This document shows, one piece after another, positions 51,355-61,494 of a stretch of DNA of 64,000 bases. The stretch covers positions 78,031-142,030 of the forward strand of contig JACCGJ010009902.1 in NCBI GenBank assembly GCA_013407085.1. Direction: 5' to 3'. The position numbers and the translations under genes are program-made. Origin of the DNA: Atriophallophorus winterbourni (Eukaryota > Platyhelminthes > Trematoda > Plagiorchiida > Microphallidae). Within the stretch, counting starts at the first letter, position 1. Every line of letters begins with the position of its first letter. Under the pieces are notes generated by a model. The model was not told the origin of the DNA. It did no database searches and saw only the letters and a program-made list of their open reading frames with translations.

Positions 51355-54030
51355 TTATCGCTTGGAATATGAGATCTTTCTCCGCAGTTTCAAAAAAGGC
51401 AAGCACCAATTTCTTGTCGATTCTACGTTGTTCTGTCCATCGATCTCGTTTTTGATGGAATATGTGTGTATTCCCAATCTCATTGGATGAGGCTCGCCCA
51501 AGTCCATCTCATAATGAATTCCAGTTTGTATCGGTATGTTTATCAAGATGGACGGTACCAACAAATCTGTTGGGAATATTAATGGTTGCATATCGCTGGC
51601 AAGGATATCAAGCTTAGCGGGTCTTTCACTAGTATTGTATGTATCAGCCATAAGTCCTGCATCGGTAATCGCAAAATCTCCACATCTGCATTTCTCTCCT
51701 TCATCCAGAAAATACCTATGTCTTGTCATCTCCTGTGTATTTTGTGAACAATGTACTTGATTCGATGCACTTTCGATACTGGTTGTATCATTTTTGATTG
51801 CTTCACGTTTCCATTGGCTTTCGTAGTATTCAATATCATCGTACACTTGAACACTCGATTCTTTTGCTCTGTTTTCTTTGAAGCGTTCAACTTTAGAAGG
51901 TCTCAGGTGAACATGACCGAATGTGGGAATAGGATCGACTCGTTTCAGAGTGTGCGATTCTGCACTTGATCCAGATTGATCGAGACCAACTGTATACCAT
52001 TTTGTCGAAGCTGTACTGTCCATGTGATCCGTGTTTGAAGATAGTTTCGAGCAAGTGCTTGCCGTAAGCAATTCTTGGTCATTATGCAATGACACTTCAG
52101 CATCTGAGGGGTTATGACACAAGTCAGGGCCAGATCCTCCTTTGGAAATTCGACGTTCACTCACTGTAGCCAACGGATTCATTTTGTTCGCAAAATTCAT
52201 CTCATTTCTACAATCTGCTTTACTATAAACTTCTTCCTCACTCTGATTTACAAAAATCAAGCAATTGCTAGAATCTGAACACGGATTGTGTGATGAAACA
52301 CCAGCTGCATTTCCGAAAAATGAGAATATGTCGAGTATTTTAATTTGGCCGTCGATTTGGGGCGATGCGCCTTCTATAATATTCCATATTTTAGGCGTAC
52401 CGCTTGCTTGTGTGAATTGGAAAATCAATGGTAGTTCGGGTATTGAAATAAGTTGCGGTGAGATTATATCGTTAACGTTTTGACCAACAAGTAAGTGACT
52501 AACAGTGATGTCCATGTCTGTTTGTTCATCGGACGATTTACAGTCTGCCACGTGTTGGTTTTGGATACACTTCACATCCTTGTCTGTACTTGAATGTGTG
52601 TAGGTTAAATTTTTCGGTATGATGAGAAACACTAATTCACTTGTAGAGGAAGTGTCTTGTGTAAACTTTACTAATGGGAAGCAGAATGTATTCTTTTCAA
52701 CTTCTGAGTAGATCGATGCTGCTCCCATTGGGTAATATTCCGATTTTGCATCTGTTGTTTGTTCAATGGGTGTAAAATTAGGATGCTCTTTGCCGAAACG
52801 TTCATCGCTACCAACTGGAAAATTTAGCCCCCGCTGGCTATGAGCATTCAGGATTTCTTGCCCCGCGATACAATCTCCATGTCGAGCTTTAGTAAGATCT
52901 TTTTGTTGTTGGAATTCATTCTTATCTTCAAACATTTTATGTGGGTTGGATTTTTGTTCGGCAAGTTGCGTGCTTGAAGACAACTTAGATTGTGCGCTAC
53001 AGGAAGCTGATTGCTCTACGATTACGGGAAGGATACCAGAGCATGTGCTAGTAATCTGCGCCCAATTATTTTCAATATTTTTTTCAATGTCAGTCGGACG
53101 TTCGATCTCAAAGTTTTTGTCGATTTCATCTTCGCTGGATAATTTTATTAACAAAACCGGTTCGATAGAAACGCGTGGTAAGTATGTGCATATGTCTAAT
53201 ACGTTTGCTGTATTTTCTGGTATCCTGGTTATAAATATGTCTGTGTGATTGTTCGATAGTAATTTGACGGGATTTTCGTTACCGGTATTACCATCAGCAA
53301 CTGTTCTTGATATTGATAATGCAGGAGATATATTCGATTGGTAAACGCTTGTGCCACCTCTTTCGTAATGTTCCATCTCCATTTGTAACATTCTTTCACT
53401 AGGCAGCGTTCTATACAGATGTGCATTAGGCAGCCAAATATTTGAATGCATTTTTTCTTGGCTAGTTTCAATGTTATGGACGGAATAGTAACTGGGGCAT
53501 GGAGAAGCCAATGTTGTAGAGGTTTCCGTTTGTCGTGCCTTCATCTGGTTCGGGCTTCGCGTGGATCTGTATTTTCCAGTATCATCACCTGGATCCCGCA
53601 ACTTATCATATATAAACGGTTGCAACAGTTGTTTGTGTGTGGCTTTGTGTTCGTATTTCGGAGGCCTGGGAAAGAATTCTACAGACTCGTAAGGTATCTT
53701 GGACCATTCAATGATTTTGCAACCGTTTTCTTCTTCTGGTGTTTTTAGTTGGCTATGATGAGCATTTTCGCGGTAATTTTGTCCAGTGGGTGATGATGGG
53801 GCCGTCACTATGTGCGTCCATGTGTCCAATAATATTGTATCTAGAAATCCTTGCAGATTTTCATGCCCAAGTGTGCGGACTTCAATTCTTGATGCTATAT
53901 TTCCTCTGTTTGGGGGAGGAACAGATTTTGACCGTTTGAATGAAAGTCTGTGCCCTTTCTTTGAATTATACCCACTCCGTTCGGAGTTAGAAAAGTTTTG
54001 CACATTTCTTGTGAGATCATTTTCCTCCAT
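51355..54030 (-). CDS. Uncharacterised protein, 891 codons, probably a host gene exon
   Basis: A single frame of nearly 2.7 kb without stops in AT-rich DNA, far longer than expected by chance. ATG at 54030 has an in-frame TAA about 13 codons upstream. The protein is Ser/Thr/Asn/Glu-rich and hydrophilic, with a basic N-terminus (KKGHRLSFKRSKSVPPPNRG), scattered hydrophobic strands (PVLLIKL, LVFLIIPKNLTYTH, SILINIPIQTG) and a basic C-terminus (LKLRRKISYSKR). A CRCGDF motif occurs near residue 800. No signal peptide, clear transmembrane helix, zinc finger or retroelement motif was seen. A splice donor follows 6 bases after the stop, supporting a transcribed gene. Function not inferred; a lineage-specific, largely disordered protein is likely. 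Confidence 0.7.
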   Translation of the reverse strand: MEENDLTRNVQNFSNSERSGYNSKKGHRLSFKRSKSVPPPNRGNIASRIEVRTLGHENLQGFLDTILLDTWTHIVTAPSSPTGQNYRENAHHSQLKTPEEENGCKIIEWSKIPYESVEFFPRPPKYEHKATHKQLLQPFIYDKLRDPGDDTGKYRSTRSPNQMKARQTETSTTLASPCPSYYSVHNIETSQEKMHSNIWLPNAHLYRTLPSERMLQMEMEHYERGGTSVYQSNISPALSISRTVADGNTGNENPVKLLSNNHTDIFITRIPENTANVLDICTYLPRVSIEPVLLIKLSSEDEIDKNFEIERPTDIEKNIENNWAQITSTCSGILPVIVEQSASCSAQSKLSSSTQLAEQKSNPHKMFEDKNEFQQQKDLTKARHGDCIAGQEILNAHSQRGLNFPVGSDERFGKEHPNFTPIEQTTDAKSEYYPMGAASIYSEVEKNTFCFPLVKFTQDTSSTSELVFLIIPKNLTYTHSSTDKDVKCIQNQHVADCKSSDEQTDMDITVSHLLVGQNVNDIISPQLISIPELPLIFQFTQASGTPKIWNIIEGASPQIDGQIKILDIFSFFGNAAGVSSHNPCSDSSNCLIFVNQSEEEVYSKADCRNEMNFANKMNPLATVSERRISKGGSGPDLCHNPSDAEVSLHNDQELLTASTCSKLSSNTDHMDSTASTKWYTVGLDQSGSSAESHTLKRVDPIPTFGHVHLRPSKVERFKENRAKESSVQVYDDIEYYESQWKREAIKNDTTSIESASNQVHCSQNTQEMTRHRYFLDEGEKCRCGDFAITDAGLMADTYNTSERPAKLDILASDMQPLIFPTDLLVPSILINIPIQTGIHYEMDLGEPHPMRLGIHTYSIKNEIDGQNNVESTRNWCLPFLKLRRKISYSKR

Positions 54031-54296
54031 TAGATTAGGGAGCTCCGAAATACAGCTTACATGGACACATTATTCCAAAAAGCCAATTTGCCGCGTGAGT
54101 ATATTTTCTGTCAAGTGATTTTTATCGATTGTTTTCTGTATTTGAATAACTCCTCCATGTAAGTTAAAATGGCTAATCTGGTGGATATAAATGGGTGTCG
54201 GTTAATATCAACCAAATGCACAATTCTCTCCGCGAATGTATTTGAAGAATTTTAACTAATTTAGTCACATTTAAACCAATATAACGTGGTACTAAC

Positions 54297-54525
54297 ATCG
54301 CCTGATCCAGGAAAAGTGCCACACAGTCAGGGACTGCACGTGGGCTAGGATACTGTCGGGTTGCCCAGGCCTAGACAGATATGAGGGGGGAAATAGAAAT
54401 AGAAATGGTAGTGAGACAGCAGCGTGTTTCAGCAAGCAGCTCACTGCCGATGGCCAATCAAATTAGCACGATATTAGCCGTACAGCACAAAAATGCTGCA
54501 CGATTGCACATCCGTGCGTGAAATA
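54297..54525 (-). repeat. SINE-w1, near full length
   Basis: GCCTGATCCAGGAAAAGTGC through CAGGCCTAGACAGATATGAG and CAGCTCACTGCCGATGGCC to GCTGCACGATTGCACATCC. It lies upstream of the orphan gene on the same strand. Confidence 0.85.
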
Positions 54526-54549
54526 GTATATCAGGTTCCGTGAGCCGTG

Positions 54550-54870
54550 AAACGATGATAAAATGGTAAAAAGGTATACTCGAATGCCACTGTTAAATAG
54601 GGATTTTACAAAATCTACCATGTTCAAATACAGAATCACAAAGTGTTTATTTGGCAATGGATCAAAATTCTTATGAACGACCAATAATTTGTGGTGCTCA
54701 CATCATCCTCACTTACACACCATAACCAGATTCTGGCTGTTTGTTGTCATCATTTGAATTCAGTGAAATCAGGTTCGTGTCCTCAAACAGTGGTAAAGTG
54801 GGCGACTAAGGTATACTTGAATGCACTGCTACATAGAGCATTCGTCATGCCACTAGTTTTCATCACGTAG
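54550..54870 (+). repeat. REP2 copy
   Basis: Contains ATGTTCAAATACAGAATCAC, GAACGACCAATAATTTGTGG, CACACCATAACCAGATTCTG and GGTATACTTGAATGCACTGC, each found in the other REP2 copies. A second unit seems to begin near 54800. Confidence 0.65.
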
Positions 54871-55765
54871 CGATACAATGCCAAGTCAAGTGGATCGGGT
54901 CCAGATAGCGTTTCCAGTTCTGAGCTCTATCAGGTTGTCAATCCATTCCTCGAGAATTCTCGATCCATCTTCCACCACGATACCTCTTGCTCGTTTTCGT
55001 TCCAATTACCTAAGGCGTCGTGATTCAACCCTGAGGATCGTAGCGAAAATGAAATTAAAAGTCTTAACAGTAATCAATACATAAAAAGTCGGTTGTTACA
55101 AAACTCACGAAAATCTAGGCTGCGTGCCTTCTGGTTTGTCCCAACAAACGAACACATATTTCGCTGACGAACTCAAACGACGTAAAAACTAGGAAATATT
55201 GTTAAAGTGTTGCTGAAATGTATCCAGTTCCTTTAGTTGACCGTTTTCAGACAAGTTAGAATAAATTCCTCACTGCAACTCCCGAAAATGTGAGTTTCGC
55301 AGGCAAGTGACTCAAGCAAGCGACAAAGACGAAACACGCCAAGGAGGATATATTGTCGATTTCTTGATTAAAGCAATGAATATATAACAAAATGCGCGAA
55401 TTACAAAGTGATGAAGGATAACTTATCACACATTATCCACTTTTGACCCTGAATCATACCGTGCAAGAGAACGCCATTTAACCGAACTTTTATTATGCAC
55501 ATGCGAAAGAATCACATGCATTACTTGTATGCGAATATTTTAGTTAAACCGGACTTTCCCGATCTGTCTGCACCGCTAGTTGGGCAAATTTGTACCAACC
55601 GAGTCAGCTCAATTCAATTCAATTCAATTCAATGGTCTAAAAAGCACATAGCTTTACAAAAACCGCAGAATAATATGCGAATTACAATAACATAGGTAGT
55701 AAAACGGGGTTTGTTTGCCTACTGATTAGTTCAGGAATGACGTAAAAATACATAGAGCAGAAATT
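54871..55765. other. Anonymous stretch with a pentamer run
   Basis: 55607-55633 is a short (CAATT)n-like array. No gene or known repeat otherwise. Confidence 0.4.
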
Positions 55766-55827
55766 GTTTTCAACCGGTTTGATAGGATAAATATGTATAG
55801 TTTACTTGGATGCATTGGTTCAAAGCT

Positions 55828-57768
55828 TTATGATGCAGAATATATTGTTTCAATGTTTGGATTGGTCGACATGAAGTTGTCCAAGTTCGATTTGAATATA
55901 TCCAAGTTGGGTGAATGTGCAACGTTACGGGGTAGGGAGTTCCAAGTAAAACATACACGTACAGAATAAAAATACCTTCGACAGTTCAGCCTCGAGTCGG
56001 GAATAAGTACTGTATAGTTATGACTCCGGCTTGTTCGTGGTGGTAGTCGTGTGAATAGTTGATTCAGGGGATGGTTGTGGGTATGCAAGTATATTGAACA
56101 TAAGAATCAAGTCGCCTCTAAGACGGCGGTAGCGAGAGTCGAAGAGATTGAGGCTTGTAATCCGATCTTCGTATTGTTTATGTTTTAAACCACGTACGAG
56201 CTTGGTGGTCCGATGATATATTCTCTGCAAGAGGCTGATATCCTTCTGTAGCCAGGGTGACCAAGCCTGAACCGCATACTCCATGGTTGGCCTCAAGTAC
56301 GTATTAATTATTCGATGAACAGTTTGCTTCGTGAAACTCCCGAACACGCGTTTTAGAAGAAGCAGTACTCGCGACGTCTTTTCATAGACAGCTGTGGCGT
56401 TATGCGACGGTTTCAACGTGCTGCTCACCCACACACCCAAGTCCTTCTCCTTGTCAGTGCTTTCAAGAATATGGGAACCAAGGGTGTAAGAGAACTCAAA
56501 ATGTCTTCCAACAGTCAATACCTTGCATTTGCTGAAATTGAAAGGTAGTTCATTTCTAACTGACCAGTTCTGTAAGGCATCAAGGTCCAGCTGAAGCTGT
56601 CTGCAATCTTCAGTTGTGCGTACTTGTGTCCACAGCTTGATGTCATCCGCAAATAACAAGATTTTGCTGCGAACAAGTTTCGGTAAGTCGTTTACATAGA
56701 TCAGGAAAAGAATTGGTCCAAGCACTGATCCCTGCGGCACCCCACTCGTTACTGCAATGGGTCGTGATAAAGCACCGTCAACCCTTACTCGAATGACACG
56801 GTCGCGGAGATAATCCTCAAACCAGGCTAGTAATGAACCCTTGATGCCACATTGCTCCATTTTTTGTAGTAACAGACTGTGGTTGACACGATCGAATGCT
56901 TTGGACATATCAAGATAACACGCGTGTATGGTGAGACCTTTGTCTACAGCTTGTGTCCAGTCATCGAGGGAGAGCAGAAGGTTTGAAAGGCAAGAGTGTC
57001 TTTTTCTGAAGCCGTGTTGTTCGACTGCGAGCAAGCAATTGTCTTCCAGATGTTTTGTGACGCTGTTTGCAACGAGGCGCTCCATTACTTTAGATATCAC
57101 CGGTAGTAGTGTTACTGGTCTATAGTTGGATACTTCGGAACGGTTTCCTCCTTTGTAGATTGGGGTAATGATGCCATTCTTCCAATCACATGGAACGAAA
57201 CTTTGGGTTAAAGAGAGATTAAACAAGTAGGTCAGGGTCGTACACAAAGTAGAAGCACAGTTTTTGAGGATCAGCGGGGTAATTTCGTCAGCTCCGGGAG
57301 ATTTTTTCGTGTTGAGATTTAGCAATGTTCGGAGGACACTGTCCGGGGTAATAGTTAGTTGTTGTAAAACATTTTCAGGTGAGGTGACGGGAGTTAAGGG
57401 GCAGGTAACGGTGTTTCGTGGGCTGAAGACAGTGGAGAAGAAATGGGCTAGAACTTCGGCAGATTCCGATGCTGTGGTTGTTGTTCCATCACGCGTCTTT
57501 AAAGCAGCAACCCCTGGTTTCACCCTAGACCGGTTATTTATGATCTGATAGAGAATTTTGGGGTTTGATTCCATTTTGTTGAGTAAATGTTTTTGATAAT
57601 TCAGTTTGTCCTCAACAACAAGTTTGTTTACCTTATTTCTCAGCAACCGGAATGTCTCCCAACTCTCAACAGTGGTATCTTGTCGATGAGCCCGCCATGC
57701 AGCATTTCGCAAAGTTAACCATTTTCGTGTTCGGCTACTCAGCTTAAACGTATATCCATTTTTTGCAC
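55828..57768 (-). pseudogene. CR1-w3 ORF2 reverse transcriptase and C-terminus
   Basis: From about 57768 to 56018 the RT frame is open: KKSPGADEITPLIL, IYKGGNRSEVSNYRPV, HGFRKRHSCLSNLL, YLDMSKAFDRVNH, SGVPQGSVLGPILFLIY and ILLFADDIKLW, all catalytic Asp present. The thumb/C-terminal part reads KDLGVWVSSTLKPSHN and INTYLRPTMEYAVQAWSPWL. A frameshift near 56050 moves the last block (YFYSVRVCFTWNSLPRNV) to the frame ending at 55828. Confidence 0.9.
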
Positions 57769-58650
57769 CTTTGGAACAAGATGAGAGTGCATTTCAACGG
57801 CAGATTTAAGTTTGTTTATCATCCACTGCCACTGATCGTGCACGCTGTCGGACTTAAGACCAGGGTCTGTGGTGTTCTTGAGAGTAGATTTAAGTTGTGA
57901 AAAGTCAATTTTTCTAATCACCTTGTTGATGTCACTTGTTCTGATTGCCTGGCAAATATAATCAAACGTAATAACTAAGTGGTCACTGAGTCCTATTGGA
58001 GCTTCATAAGTGAGACTTTCAATCACGTGCTCTTCATTTGTCAGTATCAAGTCCAAGATAGACGGCGTATCAGTACCACGAAATCGGGTATTGTTGAAAA
58101 TATGGTTGTAGAGTGGAATTTCTTCCAGCAACTGTTGGTATAAAGCATTTAAAGAGTTTTCTGGATGAAATGAATTTCCCTTAAAGTTCGGCAGATTGAA
58201 ATCTCCGATCAGAAGAAGTCTGCCGCGGTATCTGTTAGCCGCTAAGCGTATATTTGCAAGTAATGCTGAATTGTAGGCTTCGTCGGCTGAGGGCGAACGG
58301 TAAATCACACCCACTATGCATTTTTCTCCTGCTGTTACATTAAGCGAACACCATAATGTGTCTTGCAGTTGTAAGTCATCATCAGTGATCTCTTGGCAGA
58401 GCAATCTCGGAATATGGTAAATCGCAACACCACCTCCTCGAGTCAGGCGATCGTGACGAAGTAGGGACATACCTTCAATGGCAACTTCATTGTCTGTTAA
58501 AGTTGGATGAAACCATGTCTCAGTTACGGCAATCACGTCTGGTGAGTGTGTGGTAGTTAGTTCAGTCAATTCGTGTAGTTTGTTTGTCAAGCATTGGGCA
58601 TTCGTATATAAAAATTTGACAGTCGATGTTGATAGCAAGGACGGTTCATG
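57739..58650 (-). pseudogene. CR1-w3 ORF2 endonuclease
   Basis: APE-type endonuclease: KFLYTNAQCLTNKLHEL, VIAVTETWFHP, RGGGVAIYH, VGVIYRSPSADE, LLLIGDFNLPNF, SILDLILTNEE and GLSDHLVITFDY. It stops at 57739-57741 after a one-base deletion near 57768, where the ancestral frame runs into SSRTRKWLTLRNAAW. No ATG lies at its start; the frame is open back into the end of ORF1, so ORF2 may be made by frameshift, reinitiation or a non-ATG start. Confidence 0.88.
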
Positions 58651-58658
58651 AGATAAAC

Positions 58659-60140
58659 TTATTGGTACAGCTCGGTCTGAGTCGGTAGGTAGGTAATTTT
58701 GTTCGCCGACTCCGGTAGAGTCGGCCGAATTCCGTTTTTTGGCTTAGTATTTGGACTTTCGGCATCAGCCTTGATATTATTAGTTTTGAGACGTCTGGGA
58801 ATAATTTTAATCTCTCGGGGCAATTTGTATCGAAATTGCTTCCAATTTTTAAGAACGGCGTCAGCCATACTGTCTGTCAGCAGTGTCAGTTTGAGTGGTC
58901 GCGGAGCTTTACCTTCGTATTTCGGTGATGTCGGGATCCTAAAGGTATTGATAACAGCTGTATTGTTTGTTTGGATAGCGTCACTAATAAATTTCCATTG
59001 TTGTATGTCGTGGTTGGAGTTACACTTTGCATCTGGACTATCAGCAGCTTCAGGAACGTTCAGGATTATAAGACTACGACTGTCGCGCTCGTTTACTTTC
59101 CCAGTGTTCCTGTTTACTGCAGATTTTTTCCGTTCTGACCAGGGTATGTCAACAAAGATACGTGGTGTGTTTTGTTCACCGTCTTGCAACAAGTATGCAG
59201 ATAAAAGTACATCTTCTAGTTCTTTTTCACTCTGCAACACTACCTTGAGCAATCTTGGTTTATCTTGGTGCGGCGCTTTGGGAGCACGAGTCAAGCGGGT
59301 CAGTGAAACCGGAGTGATTGTTTTTACACCCATCCTAGTGCACAGTTCCGACCATTTGGTCAAGTCATGCTGCTGTCTAGTCGAAAATAGTGTCTCAGAT
59401 GCCTCTGGCACATTGGTACAAATAATGCTAAGCGAAACCTTTTTTGAGGCTGGTTTCTCAAACACAACACTTGAGGAGGACGGCTTTACTTTTGACTCGG
59501 TTGTATCGATCTCTTTGGTGTCTTGTAGCAATATTTCAGAATATTTAGGGGCACCGGTGGTGTCTACAGATGAACTTGAATGTTTGGGATCCTTTGTTGT
59601 TGGTTTGATCAATAGCTCTATTGAGTTTGTCATTTTGGCAAACTGGTTTTCCAGGTGTGAGAGTCTACTCTCCATCTCATTGGGCACTTTACCTACAGTC
59701 AAATCTTTACTGTTGTGGCGGACGTCTTTATTAAATTGCCTACAGCTTGTACAAACATAACAAACCGATGGGTGTTTCTCATCGTTCACGAGCCTCACAC
59801 AATCATCAGTCAAATTCTCATCACAGGACGCGTGTTGATGGAGCCCGCAGAAAGTACATTTAACTGAAATAGTATCCACGCTTACCGGATCTAAACACGT
59901 GATGCAAAGGTCACAAAGATTCCGTGTCGCCGTCGAATGAATACTTTTCACGGTCACGGCTAGATCGACTTTTTTCTTTGTCTGTGCAGTGGATCTCGTG
60001 ACACGTTCGCGCGTGTTTGTGGGTTGCATAGGGCTTGCCGGCTGATCGACAATGGGTGCTTTATCGATTGAGTGATTTGAATGTGTTCGTTGGCGAGATT
60101 TCGGCATTGAACAATTAATCTGCGATAACTCGTGAACCAC
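58659..60140 (-). CDS. CR1-w3 ORF1, 493 residues: PHD-like finger and two RRM-like repeats
   Basis: Intact frame with ATG. Residues 76-136 form a Cys/His cluster (LCDLCITC, KCTFCGLHQHASC, VCYVCTSC), like PHD-type fingers of CR1 ORF1. Two related domains follow: one opens SLSIICTNVPEASE (about residue 233), the other RSLIILNVPEAADS (about 352). Each continues with a QQHDLTKW or NHDIQQW helix, an R-rich strand and a KPRLLKVVL or RPLKLTLL strand. They look like tandem duplicated RRM-like folds. Expected role is binding the element RNA. The C-terminus is Lys-rich. Confidence 0.85.
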   Translation of the reverse strand: MVHELSQINCSMPKSRQRTHSNHSIDKAPIVDQPASPMQPTNTRERVTRSTAQTKKKVDLAVTVKSIHSTATRNLCDLCITCLDPVSVDTISVKCTFCGLHQHASCDENLTDDCVRLVNDEKHPSVCYVCTSCRQFNKDVRHNSKDLTVGKVPNEMESRLSHLENQFAKMTNSIELLIKPTTKDPKHSSSSVDTTGAPKYSEILLQDTKEIDTTESKVKPSSSSVVFEKPASKKVSLSIICTNVPEASETLFSTRQQHDLTKWSELCTRMGVKTITPVSLTRLTRAPKAPHQDKPRLLKVVLQSEKELEDVLLSAYLLQDGEQNTPRIFVDIPWSERKKSAVNRNTGKVNERDSRSLIILNVPEAADSPDAKCNSNHDIQQWKFISDAIQTNNTAVINTFRIPTSPKYEGKAPRPLKLTLLTDSMADAVLKNWKQFRYKLPREIKIIPRRLKTNNIKADAESPNTKPKNGIRPTLPESANKITYLPTQTELYQ

Positions 60141-60150
60141 AGAAGATAGA

Positions 60151-60403
60151 ACACGAAATAAGGTATCAAAACCTGTAGCTTAATATGATCTTTGCAATGA
60201 TACAAAAATCCGTAGGATAGTTGGTGGTGGGAAAAACTTTGTGCGCGTGAACAAATTGGTCTTTTCCCGTCCAACTGGTAACTTTTCTGTAAGTCAACTT
60301 GCAGGATCGAAAAGTATGAAATCCGATAGATATCGTCGAGTGATACACGGAATTCTTTAAATGGTCTAAATCCGAGCAGATGCAACGAAGATATAATCAA
60401 AAT
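60151..60403. other. Possible CR1-w3 5' untranslated region
   Basis: Upstream of ORF1 on the minus strand. Open but featureless; no promoter motif supported. Confidence 0.3.
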
Positions 60404-60950
60404 TGTCAGAGCAACGAAAAATACGTCTGCACGCCCATTCGAGCTGTGGTTTCCCGCAAGGATCGGTCCTCGGACCGCTATTGTTTCATATATATATTGC
60501 CTACTATAGTACAGTCGCAAGTGCTTATTTTCTCAGATGATGCAAAGTTTGGTGCAAGATACAACCCACAGCCGACATACGGAACCTGCAGTGCGATCTC
60601 GATATGAACAAAGAATATCATATAGGTCGAACTGTTATTAAACCCGTTTCCTCCGAAAAGGTTTTAAGCGTGATTATTCATTCCGGCTTAGGAAACGCTA
60701 TGCAGTGCCGAAGCGATTTCGGCAAAGCAGAAAGCAACTTGGGTCTCCTCAGAAGAAACCTAGGTTCGTTGGACGCCATTATAATCTGTAAATTGATTTG
60801 AACCTACATCCGCTCTCATATCCAATATGCTATGCCGGCCCGGGATCGCAGTGTTGAATTATGGAGAAGTTTATCTAATCACGTGGTACAATCTGAAACC
60901 ATTGACGCTATTAAAAAATCACTAGATGGTTATATGGACAAGTAAGTTTT
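60404..60950 (+). pseudogene. Old CR1-like RT fragment
   Basis: CGFPQGSVLGPLLFHIYI, then LIFSDDAKFG (FADD replaced by FSDD), ESNLGLLRRNLGSLD, YIRSHIQYAMPA and a final LWRSLSNHVVQSETIDAIKK. RT and C-terminal blocks are compressed by internal deletions and split over frames. Confidence 0.7.
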
Positions 60951-61494
60951 CACGTTTGAAAATAACTTTTAACAATAGTTTTTGAATTTTTTTACTATCT
61001 GACTCAGCGTACATTTTTGTGGGTCTTGTACGCAACGACATTTGGTTAGAGGTGAGATTTGGTAACGATTCGCTTCTAACTCATCAGCTTTGTCAGTAAG
61101 AAAAGAGATCAGGTTTAAATTTTATTTACTTTCTCGATCCTACGTTGGCTAAGTGCTGTACAGATCATGGTAGGCGCTGAGAATGTTAGGACAAATGGGT
61201 GAGATTAGGACCGATTGATGCATGCTGTGAAATCTCTAAGATATCTTGGTTGTTTGTGGGTATGAGCAACGCCCACTGGCAGAATATTATGCATAACTAG
61301 GGAACTGTTTATCCGCTGCAGAACTCGGCGCCAAATTCGACCCATCCGCCTTGTTGACCACATTCCTACGAGCCTTTGCTGTTTCAACCACCTTAGTCTG
61401 AAGTCGTTTCATATATGGATTTATTGTTGTTGGCCTCCGTCGATCGATGTCGACCATGGTGAATAGTACACACATCGCATAATTTCATGCTTTG
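60951..61494. other. Anonymous stretch, may include the 3' end of LINE-w3
   Basis: No gene seen. The minus-strand LINE to the right has its ORF stop near 61495; how far its 3' untranslated region reaches is unclear. Confidence 0.35.

Larger units (their letters stand above)
55770..60150 (-). mobile_element. CR1-w3, nearly complete CR1-like LINE
   Basis: ORF1 (60140-58659) and ORF2 (about 58650-55828) in the normal order on the minus strand, about 4.4 kb. ORF1 is intact. ORF2 is broken by two one-base frameshifts only. The 5' end cannot be placed beyond 60150. The 3' end is near 55770. It is the least damaged CR1-type element in the window. Confidence 0.9.

Noticed and set aside
58699..59760. 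Plus-strand 353-codon frame
   Set aside because: It lies antisense to the intact CR1-w3 ORF1, whose motifs explain the region.
59960..60520. Minus-strand 186-codon frame
   Set aside because: It overlaps the start of CR1-w3 ORF1 in another frame and has no recognisable domain.
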